Assembly (NCBI GenBank): GCA_017435485.1
Contig: JAFSEY010000010.1
Span: forward strand, 62,001 to 126,000
Length of the DNA stretch: 64,000 bases
Source of the DNA: Bacilli bacterium
GTDB lineage: Bacteria; Bacillota_I; Bacilli_A; RF39; UBA660
Direction of reading: 5' to 3'
Shown here: positions 44,563 to 53,700 of the stretch, piece after piece
Layout of the letters: each line of letters opens with the position of its first letter
Numbering within the stretch: the stretch's first letter is position 1
Position numbers and translations under genes: made by a program
Notes under the pieces: generated by a model
Seen by the model: the letters and a program-made list of their open reading frames with translations, nothing else
The model's database searches: none
What the model was told of the DNA's origin: nothing

Positions 44563-45274
44563 ATTTTAAACTATATAACTTCTTTACTTCTTTTAAAGAA
44601 AGCATTCTATATTCACCACTTTTTAAATTATCAAGTGTTAAAAATGCATAGGTAGTTCTTGTAAGTTTAATAACCTCATGCCCAATAGCTGAAAATATTT
44701 TTTTGACAATATGATTTCTTCCTTCAACAATAGTTATTTCAATTAAAGTTGTTTCTTTTGTAAAATCTTTTTTACGTACTTTTAAATTTTTAATAACTAC
44801 TGGTCTATCTTCTATAACTAACTTTCTTTTTAACTTTAAAATATCTTCTTTGGTAATTAAACCTTCTACTTTAGCTAAATAAGTTTTTTCTATTTCATTT
44901 TTCGGATGCATTAGTCTATTAGCTAACTCACCATCATTAGTAAGCAAAATAAGTCCAGTCGTATCATAGTCTAATCTACCAATTGGATATATTCTTAAAT
45001 CGCATTTAATTAAATCAACAACTGTTTTACGTTCCTTATCATCAGTAACACTACTAATTACTTCTCTTGGTTTGTTAAGTAGATAGTAAACTTTCTTTTC
45101 GACTAAATCTAACTTTTTACCTTCGACAACAATCACATCTTCATCAGTAACTTGATATCCCATTTGGGTAATCACTTCGCCATTTACCTTTACTTTTCCT
45201 AAAGCTATTTTTTCTTCCGCTTTTCTTCTTGAACAATATCCACTATCCGCTATTGCTTTTTGTAAACGTTTCAT
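44561..45274 (-). CDS. rluB: rRNA pseudouridine synthase, RsuA/RluB family
   Basis: A 237-residue enzyme that makes pseudouridine in rRNA, probably 23S. An N-terminal S4 domain (RLQKAIADSGYCSRRKAEEKI) is followed by the catalytic motif GRLDYDTTGLILLTNDG, whose aspartate is the nucleophile, and GRNHIVKKIF. In Bacillus rluB also lies after spmB. Starts after GGTGAT. Confidence 0.93.
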   Translation of the reverse strand: MKRLQKAIADSGYCSRRKAEEKIALGKVKVNGEVITQMGYQVTDEDVIVVEGKKLDLVEKKVYYLLNKPREVISSVTDDKERKTVVDLIKCDLRIYPIGRLDYDTTGLILLTNDGELANRLMHPKNEIEKTYLAKVEGLITKEDILKLKRKLVIEDRPVVIKNLKVRKKDFTKETTLIEITIVEGRNHIVKKIFSAIGHEVIKLTRTTYAFLTLDNLKSGEYRMLSLKEVKKLYSLK

Positions 45275-45310
45275 AACATCACCAAAAACATTTTATCATA
45301 ATTATATAAA

Positions 45311-45832
45311 TTAGCCAAAAAATATTTTCGTTAAAACAAAAGCAGCTAAGATTCCCATTAAATCAGCAAATAATCCTACTGGTAAGGCATGTTTAGTTTT
45401 GCTAATTCTAACCGAGCTAAAATATAAGGCAATAACATAGACAGTCGTATCTGTACATCCTTGTAAAATACTTGCTAATCTTCCGGCATATGAATCTGGA
45501 CCTAAAGTTCTTAAAATATCATTTAAGATGGCTAAAGATGCATTGCCAGATATTGGTCTTAATATAGCCATTGGTAAAACACTAAAAGGAATATTTAAAG
45601 TATCAAATATCGATTCAAAACTACCTAACAAAAAATTAATAATTCCACTGTTTAAAAAAATATTAATTGCAAATATCATAGCTAACATTGCCGGAAAAAT
45701 ATTAAAACATGTAATTAATCCTTCTTTTGCACCTTTTAAAAAACTATCATAAACATCTATTTTCTTTTTTAAACCGCAATATATTATAAATACCACAAAA
45801 AGAGGAATTATAATCTTTGAAATAATATTCAT
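45311..45832 (-). CDS. spmB: Spore maturation protein SpmB
   Basis: A 173-residue membrane protein of the nucleoside-recognition (Gate) family with about five spans and the family motif RPISGNASLAILNDIL and QGCTDTTVYVIALYF. With SpmA it is needed for full core dehydration and heat resistance of spores. Its start overlaps the spmA stop by 4 bp. Confidence 0.93.
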   Translation of the reverse strand: MNIISKIIIPLFVVFIIYCGLKKKIDVYDSFLKGAKEGLITCFNIFPAMLAMIFAINIFLNSGIINFLLGSFESIFDTLNIPFSVLPMAILRPISGNASLAILNDILRTLGPDSYAGRLASILQGCTDTTVYVIALYFSSVRISKTKHALPVGLFADLMGILAAFVLTKIFFG

Positions 45833-46407
45833 TTTTTCTTCCTCCTTATAAAGTAATCTAAAGTAAGTCCTGATATACTAGAAATTCCTGTAGCTAAAAT
45901 GGCCGGTAAAATAATTTCTTCGGGATTAGCACTATTATACATAACTCGCATAGCTAAAATTGTTGTTGGAATAATCGTTACTCCCGCTGTATTTAAAACT
46001 AAAAAAGTAATCATCGGCGTTGACGCTTCTTTCTTATTTGGATTTTCTTTTTGAAGTTCATCCATGGCTTTAAGTCCAAAAGGAGTAGCAGCACTACCTA
46101 ACCCTAACATATTGGCAGCAATATTGGATGCAATATATCCTAAAGCTAAGCTATCTTTTTTTACTTCTGGAAAAAGTTTTCTTAAAAATGGACTAAGAAA
46201 CTTTGCAAACTTAAATAATAATCCACTGTCTTCTGCTATTTTCATTAAACCGGTCCACAAAACAATAACTGGCATTAATTCCAACATTAATTCTAAAGCT
46301 TTTTTAGAATTAGTTAAAACTTCATTATTTAAAGCTTCAATATTACCCGTAAAAAGATAATAAAAAACGCCAAGAAAAATTAATACAGCCCAAATAACAC
46401 TAACCAT
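45829..46407 (-). CDS. spmA: Spore maturation protein SpmA
   Basis: A 192-residue Gate-family membrane protein: NSKKALELMLELMPVIVLWTGLMKIAEDSGL, NIAANMLGLGSAATPFGLKAMDEL and a C-terminal membrane hairpin. The pair SpmA-SpmB acts in spore core dehydration. It overlaps dacB by 8 bp, giving the same dacB-spmA-spmB operon as in Bacillus. Confidence 0.95.
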   Translation of the reverse strand: MVSVIWAVLIFLGVFYYLFTGNIEALNNEVLTNSKKALELMLELMPVIVLWTGLMKIAEDSGLLFKFAKFLSPFLRKLFPEVKKDSLALGYIASNIAANMLGLGSAATPFGLKAMDELQKENPNKKEASTPMITFLVLNTAGVTIIPTTILAMRVMYNSANPEEIILPAILATGISSISGLTLDYFIRRKKK

Positions 46408-47476
46408 TTAACCACCCAAATAATTTTTCTAACCAGCTTTTCTTTTCTGGCTTTTCATCTAAAACTATAAATATATTTTCTTGATGGACTAATTCGTCAT
46501 CTAAATAAACATCTGCTGTTCCTATAAATTGATTATTACTTACTTTTTTTTCTTTTAATAAAGAATATTTAATTTTAACATCTTGTTTGTTATTCTTCTT
46601 TAATGTTAAAGAAAAATCATTATATATTTTAAACGTTGCATCTTTATAAAGTTTTTGATTTTCAATATTAAAATTATCTTTATCTAAAACTGGTAAACTA
46701 TAATAATTATTAAATATTTCATTATATAAGGTAATATGATCATTAAAATCATTTCCGTCATTTAAGGTAACTACAACTAAATCAATATTATCTTTTGATG
46801 CAGTCGTTACTAACGTTCTTCTAGCTTTTTCGGTAAATCCTGTTTTTCCTCCTGTTATATAATCATAGCTATGTAATAATTTATTTTTATTCGTCCAACT
46901 ATAAGTTTTATAATTAGTTTTTACGATATGCTTTTTAGTAGCAAATATTTCTTGAAACGTTTTGTTATTCATTGCATAACTAGTAAGTAACGCCATATCA
47001 TAAGAGGTTGAAGTATTACCATTACCATTATTTTCTTCTAAACCATGACTATTATAAAAAATTGTGTTAGTCATCCCTATTTTACTTGCCATATCATTCA
47101 TTAAATATACAAATGATTCCATACTTCCAGCAACTTCATTTGAAATAGCGATAGCAGCATCATTTCCACTGCGAAGCATCAACCCATATAACAAATCTTT
47201 AAGAGTCATTTCTTCTCCTACTTCGATATATATGGCACTTCCATATGCTTTTAAAATATTATCATCAATCTTAACAACTTTATCTAAATCACCATAATTA
47301 ATTGCTACTAAACAAGTCATGATTTTACTGATACTTGCAATTAATCTTTGATCATTTATATTATTTGCATACAAAACTTGTTTCGAATTTTGATCCATTA
47401 CAATTGCACTACTTGCTGATATAGCATTTACTTTAAAAGGAATTAACAACATTAAAACTAGTAACACTTTTTTCAT
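46400..47476 (-). CDS. dacB: D-alanyl-D-alanine carboxypeptidase (DacB/PBP5*-type)
   Basis: Penicillin-binding protein that trims D-alanine from peptidoglycan, here probably of the spore cortex. The signal peptide ends around KVNA|ISAS. The serine motif SISK, the SGND motif (SxN) and KTGFT are in order. A beta-rich C-terminal domain follows, and the end (KKSWLEKLFGWLNG) is an amphipathic membrane anchor. The operon with spmA-spmB identifies the sporulation type rather than DacA. Confidence 0.92.
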   Translation of the reverse strand: MKKVLLVLMLLIPFKVNAISASSAIVMDQNSKQVLYANNINDQRLIASISKIMTCLVAINYGDLDKVVKIDDNILKAYGSAIYIEVGEEMTLKDLLYGLMLRSGNDAAIAISNEVAGSMESFVYLMNDMASKIGMTNTIFYNSHGLEENNGNGNTSTSYDMALLTSYAMNNKTFQEIFATKKHIVKTNYKTYSWTNKNKLLHSYDYITGGKTGFTEKARRTLVTTASKDNIDLVVVTLNDGNDFNDHITLYNEIFNNYYSLPVLDKDNFNIENQKLYKDATFKIYNDFSLTLKKNNKQDVKIKYSLLKEKKVSNNQFIGTADVYLDDELVHQENIFIVLDEKPEKKSWLEKLFGWLNG

Positions 47477-47518
47477 TAGATTTCACCTAATTAATAATAT
47501 GATTTATTAGCTTTTTTA

Positions 47519-48409
47519 TTATTGAATTATCTTGAATTCTTTTGCTATTATTCTTTTATCACTACAATACTCAATAATATAGTTATTTTCCTTTTTGCAA
47601 ATAATAATTCCAATTGTTTGAGATTGATTATCTTTTTTTAAATTTAAATCTAGATAATTCATATAAACCTGTATTTGACCTATATGTTCTTTTTTTAATG
47701 CAGTTACTTTTAATTCTATAACAACGTAACAATTAAAATCTATATTATATAAAAGTAAATCTATATAGTTATATCTATCACCAACTTTAATTGGATATTC
47801 ACTTTTAACAAAAGTAAATCCGCCTCCTAGTTCTTCTAAAAAATTTTCTATATCTTCCATTATTATTTTTTGTAAAACTTTTTCAGTTATAGTAATATAT
47901 TTATTATTTCGAACTATTATAGGGCTTTTTACAAAATCTAGAATTTGAGAATTATCTTTATTAATATTCTTTTTCCTAGTTTCTTCAGGTAATCTTTCAT
48001 ATTCATTATTTTTAATGATTAACGCTAATTCTCTTTTTGAAAGATTTCTTTTTGTTATTTGATCAACATAATACTTAATTTTATTATTATCTTTCAAGCA
48101 GAACAATTCTCTAATATGACTAATAGATAATTTGGTCCCCACTGGGGACCATTTTTGTTCTTCAAAAAACATATATAATTGTCTCATTCTTCTCAACGTT
48201 CTAGGATTATACTTTTTGGCAACCTCAATTACTAACTTTTTTGAATAATTACCTATTATATTTTCGCCGTAAGCCCTGCCCGCCTTAAAAAGCAATTTAC
48301 CAACTTCATAATATGTAATAAGTGTATGATTTTCCTTTGAATAATCTTTTAACGCAATATACACTTCGTTATCTATTAATTTATTTTTTATATCATTATA
48401 ATAATTCAT
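47519..48409 (-). CDS. YhcG-family (DUF1016) PD-(D/E)xK nuclease, copy B
   Basis: A 296-residue paralogue of the protein at 27304. The nuclease half is well conserved (YNYIDLLLY, VVIELK, GQIQVYMNYLD) with the active-site D-ExK-Q intact. The part at about residues 75-130 differs strongly from copy A (PRTLRRMRQLY; LSISHIRELF), as if the two recognise different targets. A GAGGAG binding site precedes the ATG, and the shared 20-bp block lies at 48425-48444. Confidence 0.85.
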   Translation of the reverse strand: MNYYNDIKNKLIDNEVYIALKDYSKENHTLITYYEVGKLLFKAGRAYGENIIGNYSKKLVIEVAKKYNPRTLRRMRQLYMFFEEQKWSPVGTKLSISHIRELFCLKDNNKIKYYVDQITKRNLSKRELALIIKNNEYERLPEETRKKNINKDNSQILDFVKSPIIVRNNKYITITEKVLQKIIMEDIENFLEELGGGFTFVKSEYPIKVGDRYNYIDLLLYNIDFNCYVVIELKVTALKKEHIGQIQVYMNYLDLNLKKDNQSQTIGIIICKKENNYIIEYCSDKRIIAKEFKIIQ

Positions 48410-48424
48410 AAAATCTTCTCCTCT

Positions 48425-48444
48425 ACTAGTTATATTGCCAAAAA
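48425..48444 (-). promoter_or_regulatory. Conserved block upstream of YhcG copy B
   Basis: Identical over 20 bp to 28203-28222 upstream of copy A, with further patchy matches beyond. It probably contains the -10 box (TATAAC) and perhaps an operator. Confidence 0.55.
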
Positions 48445-48472
48445 GATTATTATTTCCTTTATTTCAAAGCAC

Positions 48473-48494
48473 AAAAAAACAAGCATTATGCTTG
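48473..48494 (-). terminator. Terminator of the surface-protein operon
   Basis: Minus strand: 5-bp core CAAGC/GCTTG stem (48480-48494) and seven Ts. The same type of hairpin lies at 55446-55460. Confidence 0.7.
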
Positions 48495-48503
48495 CTTTGT
48501 TAT

Positions 48504-49415
48504 TTATAAGTTTTCGTCATTTTTCTTATTATCAGGATCATTTAGCCCTTCTTTGATACCTTTACTAATTTCCTTAGCAATATCTTTATAAATAGGCGCC
48601 ATTTCTTTAGCAATATCTTTATAAACAGGAACTGTTTCTTTAGCAATCTTTGCGGTTGCTTTCCCTATTGTTGGAGCCATTTTATCAATTCCTTCTTGGG
48701 CTATAGGCATAATTTGTTGAGCCGAAAACGCTAGCATTTCCCTTCTTTTTGTAATCATAAATATTGAACCCGAAATCATACAACTAACAATTATTATAAA
48801 ACCACCAATTATATAAAATGGTATATATTTATTTGTATCAAAACTTTTATTAAAATCAGAAAACTCAGTATCTAAATTTGCTATTTCAGCATTTTTAGTT
48901 TTTATTTGGGCTTTTATCGAACAATATTTTGAAGTATAAGTATTATTTTTTGCTTCATTAAAATTACAATGTTCAAAACTTTCATCAAGCACATCATCAA
49001 TTACTTTAATTGAATTTTTATCGTTTTCTATACTTTTTTCTAGTTCTTCAATTTTATCTTTTCTGGCATAATAATCATCATCGAAGCCATTAAAAGCCAC
49101 TCTTTCTAAACCCTTTATTTGATCTTCAATAGGTTTAATTTTATTTTCAATTTCTGTTTTAGAATTAATTATTTTTTGTTTCTCAACAGAAAGATCTTCA
49201 ATAAATATTTGCTTTTCCCCTTCTAATTTTTCTAATGCTGCAGCTTTGTTTTCCTCTGAATAACGAGAATTAATCTTAGAATGATTAATTATTCCCAAAG
49301 CTATCAAAAATCCTCCAATTAGAAAACCTATTATAAGGACTATTAAAGCAACTTTAGAAACTTTTTCCTTTGTATTTTGGTAATTTTCTTCATTTAAATA
49401 TTCTTTTTTACTCAT
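48504..49415 (-). CDS. Hypothetical coiled-coil membrane protein with 11-residue repeats
   Basis: Not recognised. A 303-residue protein: a membrane span at ~22-45, a long coiled coil (~60-180), a second span (~186-210), and a helical tail. The tail contains tandem 11-residue units, KETVPVYKDIA, KEMAPIYKDIA and KEISKGI..., encoded by a 33-bp repeat. Such 11-mers are typical of amphipathic, membrane-surface helices. The start at 49415 follows GGTGAAG. It is the last gene after the Ig-like protein and the dockerin protease, and may be part of the same surface assembly. Confidence 0.62.
   Translation of the reverse strand: MSKKEYLNEENYQNTKEKVSKVALIVLIIGFLIGGFLIALGIINHSKINSRYSEENKAAALEKLEGEKQIFIEDLSVEKQKIINSKTEIENKIKPIEDQIKGLERVAFNGFDDDYYARKDKIEELEKSIENDKNSIKVIDDVLDESFEHCNFNEAKNNTYTSKYCSIKAQIKTKNAEIANLDTEFSDFNKSFDTNKYIPFYIIGGFIIIVSCMISGSIFMITKRREMLAFSAQQIMPIAQEGIDKMAPTIGKATAKIAKETVPVYKDIAKEMAPIYKDIAKEISKGIKEGLNDPDNKKNDENL
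48568..48660. repeat. Tandem 33-bp direct repeat inside the 48504 gene
   Basis: Units begin at 48568, 48601 and 48634 (period 33 bp). The first two share almost all of TTAGCAATATCTTTATAAA. The third is partial. They encode 11-residue units. Confidence 0.85.
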
Positions 49416-49435
49416 TATCTTCACCTTATTTTTTA

Positions 49436-50758
49436 TTATTCTAAATTAGTATATATATTGTCGGAGATATCTACATCCTTTTTCTTTGATTTTAACTTTA
49501 TAAATATAAATATTCCTAAAGAAATTATAACAATTAATTCTATTATTGCAATTATCATGAAAACATTTATAGAAGATTCTTCCTCTTTATTTGAAGATTC
49601 TATATTTGACATAGTTACAAAATATTCAGAATCACTTTCTCCATTAAATTCTATATATCCACCACTAACTGATATCTTATCATTTTTTAATAAAAACTGT
49701 TCTTTTTTATTATAAGTATATAAATTAACAACATTGCCATCTTCAAATTTATCTCCTACATATATTTTAATTATGGTCTCAGCTGGTAAACTATTTTTAT
49801 TTTTTAAATTAATAAATATTCCATCTGCATAGTTTGATAACTTAGCTATTTCATTAGAATTTTCTGATGTGTAAGATATCGTAGTAAGAATTTCTTCTGA
49901 ATTTTTTATTTTATTTCCATTGACTGACCAGCTATATATTAATTTTTTTGATTCATCATAATAATTAAATTTAACAATTTTACCACTGTCTTTAATTTTA
50001 TTAATTTGTTCTGATGATATTATACTATCTGTTACAATAATTATATTTATATCTTCAATATCAGAATTATTTAGCAATGAATCCAAGTCTTCTAAGTAAT
50101 ATCCATCTTTTCTAATCACTTTAATATTAATCTTATTCTTAGCTCCAGATTCAGAAGTTACAATAACTTCAATATTATTTTCGCCAATAATTAATTCATG
50201 AAATCCTGTACCACTTATTTTAGCCTTAGAATCTTCTGGAGTACCATTTACAACTATATTAGATATAGAATTATTTACCGTTAAGGTATAATTTTTATTA
50301 TCGATCTTATTTAAATTAAATCCTTCTACTTCTAAATGTTTAATATTATTATTTTTTGATAAATTATTAGTTACGACATTATTGGTCGCTGGATCTTTTA
50401 CATTTACATTAATTGTATAAGTTTTTCCGGATAAATCTTCATCGTCATAAGTTGTAGCATCTGTAACGTATATTTTTATTGTTGCAGTTCCTTCAGTATT
50501 ACCAGTAACATTAACTGTTGCACTTTGCATATCTAAAAACAAACTTGACGATGATAGACTTGCCACACTAGAATTGGACGTTGAAATGTCAATTTTTCCG
50601 GCCGAGTTACTAGCAGTTATTTTAAATGATGCAGTTTTACCCTTTGTTATATTTAAATTTGTTGTAGATACGGAAATGTTCCCCGCAGCACTAACAAAAT
50701 TAGGAAAAATACAAACACCCAATAATATTACCAATATAAGCTGTCTTATTATTTTCAT
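49436..50758 (-). CDS. Surface protein with Ig-like domains and a C-terminal membrane anchor
   Basis: A 440-residue exported protein: signal peptide ending VSAAGN; a BIG2-like Ig domain (~25-118; TTNLNITKGKTASFKI); a cadherin-like beta-sandwich (~140-220; KHLEVEGFNLNKIDNKNYTLTV, typical of the PF12733 group); then a ~160-residue domain with no family I can name; and a span near 405-428 with a short charged tail. There is no LPxTG motif. Its ATG overlaps the TGA of the dockerin protease gene, so the two are translationally coupled. It could be a membrane receptor for that protease. Confidence 0.7.
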   Translation of the reverse strand: MKIIRQLILVILLGVCIFPNFVSAAGNISVSTTNLNITKGKTASFKITASNSAGKIDISTSNSSVASLSSSSLFLDMQSATVNVTGNTEGTATIKIYVTDATTYDDEDLSGKTYTINVNVKDPATNNVVTNNLSKNNNIKHLEVEGFNLNKIDNKNYTLTVNNSISNIVVNGTPEDSKAKISGTGFHELIIGENNIEVIVTSESGAKNKINIKVIRKDGYYLEDLDSLLNNSDIEDINIIIVTDSIISSEQINKIKDSGKIVKFNYYDESKKLIYSWSVNGNKIKNSEEILTTISYTSENSNEIAKLSNYADGIFINLKNKNSLPAETIIKIYVGDKFEDGNVVNLYTYNKKEQFLLKNDKISVSGGYIEFNGESDSEYFVTMSNIESSNKEEESSINVFMIIAIIELIVIISLGIFIFIKLKSKKKDVDISDNIYTNLE

Positions 50759-53700
50759 AAACTATCTCCATTCATAATATATTTTCTTATTTTTACATAA
50801 TCAGCTGATGATATTTTATTATCGCTATTAACATCTGATGCATAAAAATATACATTTTCTTTTATTAATTCAGTTTGCATAATATGTTTTCTTATTTTTA
50901 CATAATCAGCTGACGAAATTTTACCATCAGCATTAACGTCACCTAATAAAGATAAAGTATACGAATAATCTTTTGTGTTATTTACTGTGATTTTAATTAT
51001 ATCACTTGTTTTGATATTACCAGAAGTTATATTAGACCAATTTCTATCATAATGATTAAAGCTAGTTGATTTTGCAAATGTTTTGATCTTATAACTTATA
51101 TCCGCTAAACTACTATTTTTTATAATTAAAACATTTTCTCTCATTACTAAATTAGAATCAATACTTTCGATACCATAAATTTTAACTTTATTACTTCCAA
51201 ACAAATCGTCATAATTATCTGATGTAATTTTATAATTTATCGTATATTCTCCAACTTCTTTGAATTTTGGTAATTCATTCAAATTATAATCATAATTATT
51301 AATTGAATATTTAATATTATAATTTTCTAAGTCAACTTTTATATTAATAGTATGTTCTTTACCATCATATATTGTTTCAAAATCAGTTGTATTATTTTTT
51401 AGCGTATTATTTGTAATTATTAAAACTTCCTCATCAAATATCTCGATATAATTATCATCAACAAAAAGTTTAAACTTAATGGGATAAGAACCTATTTCAG
51501 TATACTTAGGCATTTCATCAAGAGTATATTCTCCGCTACCATCCATATATTTTATTTTTGTATTATTTGGATTTTCTATTTCTAAATTTATTCCATACAA
51601 TTTTCCATCATATTTAACATTTTGTCCAGATGATAAATATTTTATATTTGGGTCTGCTTTATCAATCTTAAATTTTAAAATCACATCATCACTAGAATTA
51701 TCATTCCATACATAATTATTACTTTTTAGTGAAATTGTAACATCTTGCTCTCCGGCATTCGTTCTTGTATTTCCACTTATATTCATTTTATCTTTTTGAT
51801 AATCATTAAGTTCAACTGATTGTTCTACTCCATTATAAGTATATTCAGTTATTTTTAAGGTTGGCTTTTTAAGTTTTTCAGGAACTAGTTTAAAATCTAT
51901 AATAAATTCCTTTTCTTGAGTTCCGTCAGCAAATGTATAGTTTTTAAACTTTTCATCAGTTAATTTTATTTTTATTGTAGCTATTCTATCACCCACATCA
52001 GCACTTGATGAAATAACACTTTCTATACTATATTCTGATTTTTCTAAATTGGAAATTGTAATATTATTAACAGAAATATCTGTTGATCCATCATAAGTTT
52101 TATCACCTATAACAATATTAGGCTCTATTATTTCTTTTGGATTTTTTACAGAAACACTAATTTCAATATTTTCTACAATTTTATAATTTTCAGCATCAGA
52201 AGGAGTATATTTCGCTTTGAATATTATATTTCCTTCTTCTTCAACAATTTCATCAGGATTCATCCATTCAAACCCTTCTGGCAATATTATCTCAGATAAT
52301 TTTTGATTAAGATTGGCCCTTAAATTGGTTGGAATAGTATATTTTGGATTTGCCTTTGATATTGTAACAGTGACTTGTTTTTCAAATGATTCTCCATACA
52401 TATCTTTTCCACTTACAATATAATAAGCATCTCCATACCTAAAGCTATCATTGTTGTTTATATAATTTACATTAATTCCATCAGAAACATCTTTAAATAT
52501 CCTACTTTCTCTATATGAAGAATCTGTTGTTTTACCAATATTATATTGTAACATAACATTCGTGATATCTTCATTATTATTAACTTTATCAAAAGCTTGA
52601 TATTCCCTTTTTGAAACTTGAACAATTACAGCTGTATAATCCAACGTTTCATAATTAATTTCATTTGCAACAGCATATGTTTTTGCATAGGCATCATTAT
52701 AAGTAAGTACTGTAAGAGGGATTTGTTGAAAATCCATATCTTGTCTTTCAGCCGGATGATTAAGTAAAGCATAATTTCCAATTATTTGAACACTTCTTGG
52801 AATTTTTATCTTTGTAAGATAATTACAATCATAAAATGCCGAATTACCAATCTCAATAATGTTATTTGGTATTTCAATCTCTTCTATTCTTAAATCATAA
52901 CTATAGGCATTGTCTCCAATTTTTGTTATAGTATTTGGTATTTTTGTAGAAGAAATACCTTTTAAAAGAGTATTTGTTTCCGTGTCTATTAAAGCATTAC
53001 AGTTTTCTCTACTATCATAAACAGGATTTTCTTCATCTACTACAATACTTTCTAAGGAAGAACATCCTAAAAATGCATTTTCACCAATTGATGTTAAATT
53101 TTTAGATATAGATAAATTTCTAATATTAGAATCCGAAAATGCCCTTTCACCTATTTGTTCTAATGAATCTGGTAAAGTAATATTTTCGATATTTGTATAC
53201 CAAAATGCATAATTTCCAATTGTTTTTAATCCTTCTGGTAAAGTAATATTGTTTAATTTAAAATCACCAGTAAAAACACTATCACCAATTGAAACCAACT
53301 TACTTGGTATATTAATATTTTCTAAATTAGAACAATGGTAGAAGGCTCCATTTGGTAACTCAGTAATATTATCAGATAAAGTTACTTTTTGTAATGAAAT
53401 GTTATCATCAAATGTATATGTTCCTAATGATTCAATAGTACCAGCAACTTCAACTAAACTTGAGTTATCTGCAAATATATAATAACCACTTATTTTTAAA
53501 GAATTTGATAAAGCAGTTATTTTTTTAACATAATTAAATCCTGATAAAGTATATTTTCCTTTTATTTCAGTTAAACTAGACGGTAATACAATTTCTTCAT
53601 ATGAAGCCTTACTAGCATTACCAAAAATACCAGTGTTGCTACTTTCTTTACCAATAGCAACTACATTATGTCCATCTATAGTTTCAGGAATAAATAATTT

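Noticed and set aside
49436-50758. Cohesin domain in the Ig-like protein as partner of the dockerin
   Set aside because: The first domain reads as BIG2-like and the second as cadherin-like; I cannot find a cohesin signature, so I only flag the unassigned third domain as a candidate.
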